NCBI GenBank assembly: GCA_946902985.2 | Contig: OX336389.2 | Span: forward strand, 174,974,704-175,038,703 | Length of the DNA: 64,000 nt | DNA from: Meconema thalassinum | Taxonomy: Eukaryota > Arthropoda > Insecta > Orthoptera > Tettigoniidae | Direction of reading: 5' to 3' | In this document: piece after piece, positions 57,682 through 64,000 of the stretch | Layout of the letters: each line of letters begins with the position of its first letter | Numbering within the stretch: the first letter of the stretch is position 1 | The notes under the pieces: generated by a model | Databases searched by the model: none | The model's input: only the letters and a program-made list of their open reading frames with translations | Told to the model about the DNA's origin: nothing | Position numbers and translations under genes: made by a program

Positions 57682-58485
57682 CAGGGCTTCCATCCACTCA
57701 CTCGTCCAAAAATAGTGAAATAGTGAGCAATTTTTCTTCAAAAAAGTGAAAAAGGTGAGTTTTTGTATGAAAAAGTGAGTAAATAGTGAGTAAATTCATA
57801 GCATTATTCGCATTTATGGCCATGTATCTGGTTCATAATTTTAACGTTTGTTCATATCTGTAGGCGCAATTAGGGGGGAGGGAGGGGGCTTGGGAGGTTA
57901 AGCTCCCCAAAACCAACCATAGCCCCCCAAAAATGTGACAAAACTGTATTGAAATAGACAAAATTTTTAAGAATGTGTATCTGAAAAACAAATTAGCCCC
58001 CTAAAAAATGTCAACCAAATTGCACCTATGTTAATATCTGTGAGTACTGTTTGTGATTTTTCATGTAGTTCGAGGACACTTGGAAATAATGGATAATCAA
58101 TGCAACACTCAAGAAATTTAAATCGTAAAACAAAAATATAAATGTGAACTTTTGTTAAAAAACGCTTTGTAAAAATTTTCGGCGATCGCTGCATGGCTCC
58201 GGCTGTGGTTTTGCACTATGGAAGCTTTTCATGCTTTCTGGCCGCCTGTCTCGCTGCCGGCAACGCGCTCAGGCACCGGTGGCAGAAAAATGAACTACCC
58301 ATTCATGGGTATATTTTGGGTCGTTTCTAGCAATCTGATTGTGCACGAGACCATTTTTAACACAGAATGTGACCATTTTTGTAATAAAAAGTGAGAATAG
58401 TGAGTAATTTCATCATAGTGAGAAAAGTGAGGTTGCTTTGAAAACAGTGAATAATAGTGAGAAAAGTGAATCGCTGGAAGCCCTG
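57682..58485. mobile_element. hAT-type MITE, 804 bp
   Basis: TIRs CAGGGCTTCCA and TGGAAGCCCTG with a perfect 8-bp duplication TACACCCT (57674-57681, 58486-58493). Both ends hold many copies of AGTGAG/AGTGAA motifs (CTCACT on the other strand) as subterminal repeats. No ORF. A 168-bp element sits inside at 57861. Confidence 0.95.
57861..58028. mobile_element. 168-bp inverted-repeat element inside the MITE
   Basis: Ends TAGGCGCAATT and AATTGCACCTA, flanked by TGTTCATATCTG (57849-57860) and TGTTAATATCTG (58029-58040), a 12-bp direct repeat with one mismatch. Contains GGGGGGAGGGAGGGGG. Confidence 0.7.
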
Positions 58486-58499
58486 TACACCCTGTATAC

Positions 58500-59600
58500 A
58501 CAGCAACATATTGCCAAGGCTGTAGGAATAAATCATTGCTTCATCCTCACTCTCCTCATCCTCTCTGCCTACCAGTGTGCTTTCCCAGAACACACCTAGG
58601 CATAGCATTACAAAACATTCTTAGGACATATTTTGTATTATTTCAGTCTCAATATACAGCTATATGCATAGATATACAACAAAATGACCCAGCTGTTGTT
58701 GTTCAGATGTATTCTGCCTAACTACTTGTACAGTCATGTAATATGTATCACGAGCCATTATCAGTAAATCACAGCAAACATGTAACACACTATTTTATTT
58801 TCTACTAAATGGTGCTTCACCAAAGCAAATTATCATGTAGATTGTCCTATACGGTATGTATTATGCAGAATACACGAGCAAAGATTTGTGTAATAGGTAT
58901 CTTCCGCCTCGCATCCAGTAAGTTTAACAATGTCATCAATGACCATTAGTCGTCTGCAGCAAGTCGAGCAAGGGAGTGAAACATGCTCTACTGCTGCATG
59001 AGTGTTTAAATTTTAATAAATGGCAATGGTGTACTTTTACATACTAGCAGATGGCATTAAGGTGCTTTTCAATCAAATGGGAAGCGGCTTGTTCTCGAGT
59101 TGTCTGTCGAGCAAGATCCAATTCAGAGCTTGTAACTGCTACGGTGTAAGCCATTGTTAGCTCCAGACTGGATAGCAATAGGCAGTCATCTGAAGGACAA
59201 ACCACACCCCATTTCAGAACTCCTGTTCTGTACTACTTTGATAAGTTTTCAATGAACTATTGCCTATCCATGATCTATGTCAAGAAAAGAAAGACAGGAA
59301 TATAAAAAAGAACAAATACAGCAGGCAGGAGATGGCAGAAGGGCAAACCGTTTCTATACTTCCTTTCCATTCTTATGATGGTTGGAATTATAGACCTGTG
59401 GTATTTTCGTATGAACACATGTTCTTGTTCAGTCTATGGAAGGTGGCTTGATATCTACTACAGTGCTTATACTTAATTACAAAGGTTGGATACAAAGTAG
59501 TGGCAATACCTCCGTCTATCGACAGGCAAGCACCAAATGGCACTGGCATCTTCTGGGTGGATAAAAGACAATCACGTGACGGCATGCGGTGAAGAACGAT
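58500..59600. other. no gene seen
   Basis: Anonymous sequence without recognised coding potential. Confidence 0.5.
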
Positions 59601-59619
59601 TTCTACTCAGAAATATTGT

Positions 59620-60010
59620 GATGGTGGCTCGAAGTGCAAAGTGCAAGAGAAAGCACCACATATGTTTACAAAGCAGGAACAAGGATCTTGGATAAAAATC
59701 AAAGTTGCACTAGGCCGAAATGTGAACACCATCAGGGCCTGTGGAAAGCATGTGGTGATACTGCGTTGCCATATTGTACAGTGGCACCATGGGTGAAAAG
59801 GTTTCATGAAGGAGGGGATGTTAATCAGGATCACCATCATTCCAGACGACCCCCGGTTGACAACCAAACCATTTAGTTCGTCACAGTTTTGTTGGAAGTT
59901 GATTGATGATGCACTTCACGGGTGTTAGCCGATGATGTAGGCAATCGCCACAAAACCGTGCTTCACATTGTGCAAGACATCCTTAGTGATTCTTAAAGAC
60001 GACAAAAGGC
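59620..60010 (+). pseudogene. mariner-type transposase N-terminal relic
   Basis: The segment TVAPWVKRFHEGGDVNQDHH followed by SRRPP, and an upstream LGRNVNTIRACGKH-like stretch, resemble the HTH and linker (WVKRF.EG...D....GRP) of SETMAR/mariner transposases. Multiple stops. Confidence 0.5.
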
Positions 60011-60216
60011 AGAACTGGTGAACATGAAGAAATGCTTCCCATTAATTGAATCTGTGTGAAAAAATGTGAATGATGATAACCAGTATTAATGTGAAAAGGT
60101 AGTGTGGGTGAAATGACCGAACTTACTTACTGGTTATTGTCATTTCACATTTTTTAACACAGATTTAACTAATGGGCAGCATTTCTTCATATCCAAGAGT
60201 TCCGCCTTTTGTCGTC
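59998..60216. repeat. long imperfect hairpin (arms ~88 bp)
   Basis: Left arm 59998-60085 (GACGACAAAAGGCAGAACT...) and right arm 60128-60216 (...AGTTCCGCCTTTTGTCGTC) are reverse complements with scattered mismatches, separated by about 42 bp. The left arm begins where the mariner relic ends, so one arm is an inverted duplicate of transposon sequence. Confidence 0.85.
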
Positions 60217-61920
60217 CAACAGAATCGGTAAGCGCAAATTCGCACTCATATATCCATATTATTGTCTCCTTTCAATTCAACTTTTCTTACCTTTCTTTTC
60301 TTTCTGTCTCAGTCTACTTCATTCGAAGAAAATAAGCCTTCATTATTGGTCCAACAGACAATATCCGTACGAATTTACATATGCAAATTACTATTCTAAT
60401 GGGACTCCTCCCTTACATACATATTACATCTATGTATAAGCTTATGTGTGCAAATTATTGAGTTGAAATACCAAAAGGAAAAGCACCATAGTTGTATTTT
60501 GAAACTTAATAAAAATACTTCGACCACGGCAAAGAAAATGGTTCATTCAAGTTTTACATTTAAAGGAACATTATTTTCACAGTCCAAAACATTATAAGTA
60601 GGTTCAAACAATAACATTAAACTTAAAATAATACTATTCTATTCTGTATGCCTCCACTATGTGAGAGTGGGTGAGCACGCGCACTGTAGTGGGATGGTTT
60701 ACAGAACAAAAGTCTATGTTACGTCTTACCGCATAGAGCTGTCCCACGGACAACAGTTATCTTTGTTGCAGTTTTTCTCAATATGTAAGAAATTTTACAT
60801 AGACATTTGTTTGTGCATTGGCTTCAATTGTTGCGGGACATCAACAGAAGTGGATATACTGATGGTGTATAGCGGCTTCCTGTCATAGAAGGTGGTAGAT
60901 ATGAGAGGTGAGGGAATGTAAGTGTTTGTACCTCAGATGATAGACATTTGAGATCTATTGATGTGTAGCCAATACTTTTTATCCAACACTTGCATAATAC
61001 ATACATATTACTTGCAGCCAGGGATTACAGTGTGTATTATGTCCAATATTACTGCCCTCTCTTGTCATGACTAACAGCCAACAAATGAGACCTTGTTTCT
61101 TAAATTGCTAGTATTACCACCTAGAGGAGAAGGCCCTCAAAGTGAGGGGCGCAAAGAGTGATTAAAGGGGGAGCCGGCTCTTCTTGAAATATTTATATTT
61201 CATATTGTGTAACAAATATTGCTATCCCCGTATCCACGAAACTATCGTAGGCAGGAAGCTCCCACGACCATTCAAGCCTAATAAACTCGCACATTTGCTG
61301 TCTTATTTCATAATAACCGACCAGTAGATCCTGCCAGCAGGAATTCTGAGAAAAGGTGTAGAGTAACATTTCCCACACAGCAGCCTTTCACCTGCCACCT
61401 GCAGCGATGTCTGCTTACCAAACACTTAACAACCACTAATGGCAATAAGCCGCTTGACAATGTGACCACCACTTCCTTACAAGAATAGATTCTTCTATTT
61501 TTGCTGTTGTCGACTCGAATTGAGCCAGGCCTTTGCAGTCAGTTCAAAGCCAGTGAGTGAACTGGTAAATTGTAGTGCGTGTTCAGTGAAAATGGATAGC
61601 CCGATTTGCAATAAACTGATATAATTATCGTCATTTCCCATTGACAAGTGGCTTATTAGCAGTGGTAAAAGGAGACCCCATGAAAGTGATGGTGCTTGCC
61701 CTCCTTCGGAAAGAAGAATAAGAGGGAGATGCTAGATATTTCATGCTTCACAACGGGTGAGCGATATAAAAAGTTTGAGAACTCCTGACCTAAAGAATAG
61801 TTGGAGTGTTTGAAAGTAGCATAGGTCCAAATGAAACATTAAAAAAACAAACTTGAAATATGAGGTGCTGACCCCACACTTGAGAATATGAACTTAGTAC
61901 AAATATTAAATCATTATTTT
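60217..61920. other. no gene seen
   Basis: Anonymous DNA. Nothing supported on either strand. Confidence 0.5.
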
Positions 61921-61921
61921 A

Positions 61922-63030
61922 CTAGTTGAAACCCGTCAAACCATGATGGTCATTGGGAAAATGTGATGTTCTTATATGCATTCTTTGTACTATTTCTTTT
62001 TGACACTAATGCAACTTTAAGGGCGTCGAAAGATCGACTTTGCAACATATAACTGGCCACGACTGAAAACTTGACGAGGCAAATAGAGACCTACATGTTC
62101 CAGTTTCCCCTTGAGCTTTATTGCTTGTGATAAAGTATGCCAAGCGAATTGGAAATTGGTGCCTCTTAAAAGAAAAATGGAAGTGTTTTATCAGATGGTG
62201 TTAAATCAAGTCGAAGGATTAGAGCTCTCGTCCCAATATTATCTGTACTTATTATTTCCAAATCCAAGCAATTTTCAAACATATTTCTTACAATTAATCT
62301 AGTCTAGTTCCATTTAGGAGTCCTTGGAAAACGTTCAGATTTCTAAGGATCATAACTATGGCTCAAATTTTTCGAGTAAGAATGTGTGGAGGGATATTAC
62401 TTAATCTCAAGGAATTCAAGAATTCTGTTAGAAACTGAAGTAATAATCAACCATATTCAGTATTTAATCTGTTAATGCTGGAGTTATATTTTTGAACTAC
62501 TGGATGTAAGTTCAATGACTTAAAAATTGATTTCATTGCAGTGTTCATTTTTTGGTGTAAGAATGCAAACTTAGGATAAATTTATTATAACCTTCGCAGT
62601 AGTGAACGTTTTGCCGTAAATCTCAGTCACAATATCATCACGAGTTAAAAGTCTGGCTGGTAATTCAATAACATTTGGTTCCTCACCATCCACAAAGGGG
62701 TAGGCCTAGTCATTAACTTGTAGAAAAAAAATCAGAAAATTCAATTTCATCTGGTTTCGATTGCCTGTTTTTATGTAAGCGGCATATTTTGGAGAAGGGC
62801 CAGAGAGAGGAGTATTTACTACAATCTTGAATAACTGTTTGGCGAGAAGCGTGCGGCACAACAGGCAAAAACCTACCTGAAGTCTCCTCCAACAAAATAA
62901 CTTTCCCACAAAAGAGAATAATGTCGTTACGTATAATATCTTTTAGAAGTTGATTCACACACATATTAATGAATGAATATTTGCCATTGGGGCTTTATCC
63001 CATATTATGAGCCATGCTAATTGTTGGGGA
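61922..63030 (-). pseudogene. Helitron Pif1-type helicase relic with candidate 3' end
   Basis: Minus strand, in order: IIWDKAPMANIHSLICVNQL (about 62990), DIILFCGKVILLEETSGRFL and PVVPHASRQTVIQDC (62940-62830), LHKNRQSKPDEIEF (about 62770), VIELPARLLTRDDIVTEIYG (about 62670-62610), and HQFPIRLAYFITSNKAQGET plus PRQVFSRGQLYVAKS (62170-62050). These are Helitron RepHel helicase motifs; the Rep part is absent. An in-frame stop (near 62709) and shifts disable it. On this strand it ends TTTCAACTAG (61931-61922) followed by T, with ACCATCATGGT just upstream, fitting a Helitron CTRR-T terminus. Confidence 0.75.
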
Positions 63031-63034
63031 CCTG

Positions 63035-63250
63035 AAAAAATCGCATTTGCGATAAATGCGAATTTTTAAATTTCGTACAGAATCCAAGCCTATGTTAATT
63101 TTAATGTAAAAAAAAACAAAACATTTTTACGCGTAAATCAAAGTGCGACTAAATGCGAATTGTGACCCAAAATGCGAAAATACCAGATAAGTGCGATTTT
63201 ATAGCGAAATTACTTTAAATCTGCTAATTTATTTGCGAATTCGTTTATTA
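63035..63250. repeat. cluster of ATGCGA/TCGCAT motifs
   Basis: TCGCATTTGCGATAAATGCGA at the left, followed by repeated ATGCGAA, GTGCGA and AGCGAA words to about 63235. Such dense subterminal motifs suggest one end of a hAT-type element; no partner end is visible. Confidence 0.5.
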
Positions 63251-63332
63251 AACAAAAGACGAGGTGGCCTAATCGCTCGTTAGCGATACCTCATCTCGGA
63301 CTCGCAGTGTGCTACGCATATTGGTCGATATA

Positions 63333-64000
63333 CCGTATATACCCGAATACCACCCGCACATTTTTATACAAAATCGGACGTGAAAAATTGGGGTGCGGGT
63401 ATTAATTGTGTCATCCAAATTTTAAGGATTTAAATTGCCCGCCACGCGCGTGTATCCGCTATTATGGTGCTTGTTCGGGTGTACCGTACTTGTTTATTTC
63501 CGTCTAATGGCTTGACCGGTCGTGAAAGCCAAACACAAGCGTCAGTTTCATCAGTTGCGTGATAGCATGGCATCAGTAAAGGCTCGGTCAAACAGGAAGC
63601 GGGTTGACCGCGCAAACTCTGCCGCCCGACCGCTGCGAACTCTGTATTGTGTAAAATTGCATCATCCTGGTTAAACAGGAGGCGATCTACCGCGGCGGGT
63701 AAGTGAGCAGTTGTGATTTTCCACGAAGTCTGCACCTTGACTTGTCCGTATTCAGCAGGGGGGTGAAACAACTATAGATCCTTCGCTTCCAAAGCCCTCA
63801 TGGCGACTGACGAGTTTGCTGAACCCCCTTGTGGAGCTCCAGTGGTAGCGCTGTTGGCCAACTCGGCTGTTATTGGTTGAAATACGACTAGATTCCTATT
63901 GGTTATTATTTCAAATTTATCTGTACAGGTGTGTTGTGTATTTCTGTACAGCTGCGTATTTTGGTGTCTGTTCTTATTTTTCTGTGTGGTCGTGTGTTTT
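63333..64000 (+). mobile_element. pogo/Tigger-like element, copy 2 (cut by window edge)
   Basis: CCGTATATACCCGAATACCA after TA (63331-63332). The next 130 bp follow the left end of the copy at 37702 closely (CGGACGTGAAAAATTGGGGT, GCCCGCCACGCG). The right end is outside the window. No transposase ORF seen in the visible part. Confidence 0.85.

Larger units (their letters stand above)
56853..58494 (-). mobile_element. mariner-like relic interrupted by a hAT MITE
   Basis: Ends CAGGGTGTAACAAAAATG (left, after TA) and CATTTTTGTTACACCCTG (right, before TA). The right end is split by the hAT MITE at 57682-58485, leaving its last G at 58494. Own length about 830 bp. Confidence 0.85.

Noticed and set aside
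63430..63771. 113-codon minus-strand ORF
   Set aside because: Lies inside the second Tigger-like element, in sequence that is non-coding in the first copy.

Overview
The window is nuclear DNA of an insect with a large, transposon-packed genome. Evidence: spliced genes with GT/AG introns, a host-type alanine aminotransferase gene spread over more than 14.5 kb, several tRNA-derived SINE families, and insect-style copia, Tc1/mariner, pogo/Tigger, hAT, piggyBac, P, Helitron and non-LTR elements. The SINE set resembles repeats I associate with polyneopteran insects (stick insects, crickets, cockroaches). That placement is a low-confidence inference. Nothing bacterial, rRNA-like or CRISPR-like is visible.

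Layout. 0-6.4 kb: a SINE, an antisense P-type transposase relic, a 120-bp minisatellite, a possible THAP first exon and a 750-bp AT-rich simple repeat. 6.4-14.4 kb: a pipsqueak-type HTH (pogo/jerky-like) ORF split by a 7.45-kb insert with TG...CA ends. That insert is itself interrupted by a young, intact Ty1/copia element (7705-12260). 16.7-27.0 kb: a 10.2-kb P-superfamily transposon with 31-bp perfect terminal inverted repeats and an uninterrupted three-exon THAP transposase. It carries a hAT MITE, a SINE, a transposase relic and an 830-bp tandem array. 27.06-28.9 kb: a second, decayed P-like element, also with 31-bp TIRs. 29-36 kb: largely anonymous sequence with SINEs and copies of the 830-bp repeat. 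36.1-39.9 kb: an intact Tc1 element, then a Tigger-like element with a SINE inside. 40.0-41.9 kb: a hAT element with a Tigger-like element and a further inverted-repeat element nested in it.

41.98-56.5 kb: the one clear host gene, the last three coding exons of an alanine aminotransferase on the minus strand. Its two visible introns (10.5 and 3.6 kb) hold an I-type LINE, a piggyBac derivative with an RTE-like LINE inside, two more RTE-like copies and a Tc1 relic. The 5' exons must lie beyond the right edge. 56.85-58.5 kb: a mariner-like relic containing a hAT MITE that contains a third small element. 59.6-64 kb: a mariner N-terminal relic, a long hairpin, a Helitron helicase relic and the start of a second Tigger-like copy.

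Most sequence is therefore transposon in transposon. Insertion order can be read from perfect target-site duplications. The candidates for recent or current activity are the copia element, the P element, the Tc1 element and the RTE-like LINE at 47.7-50.0 kb, whose reading frame is broken by a single stop.
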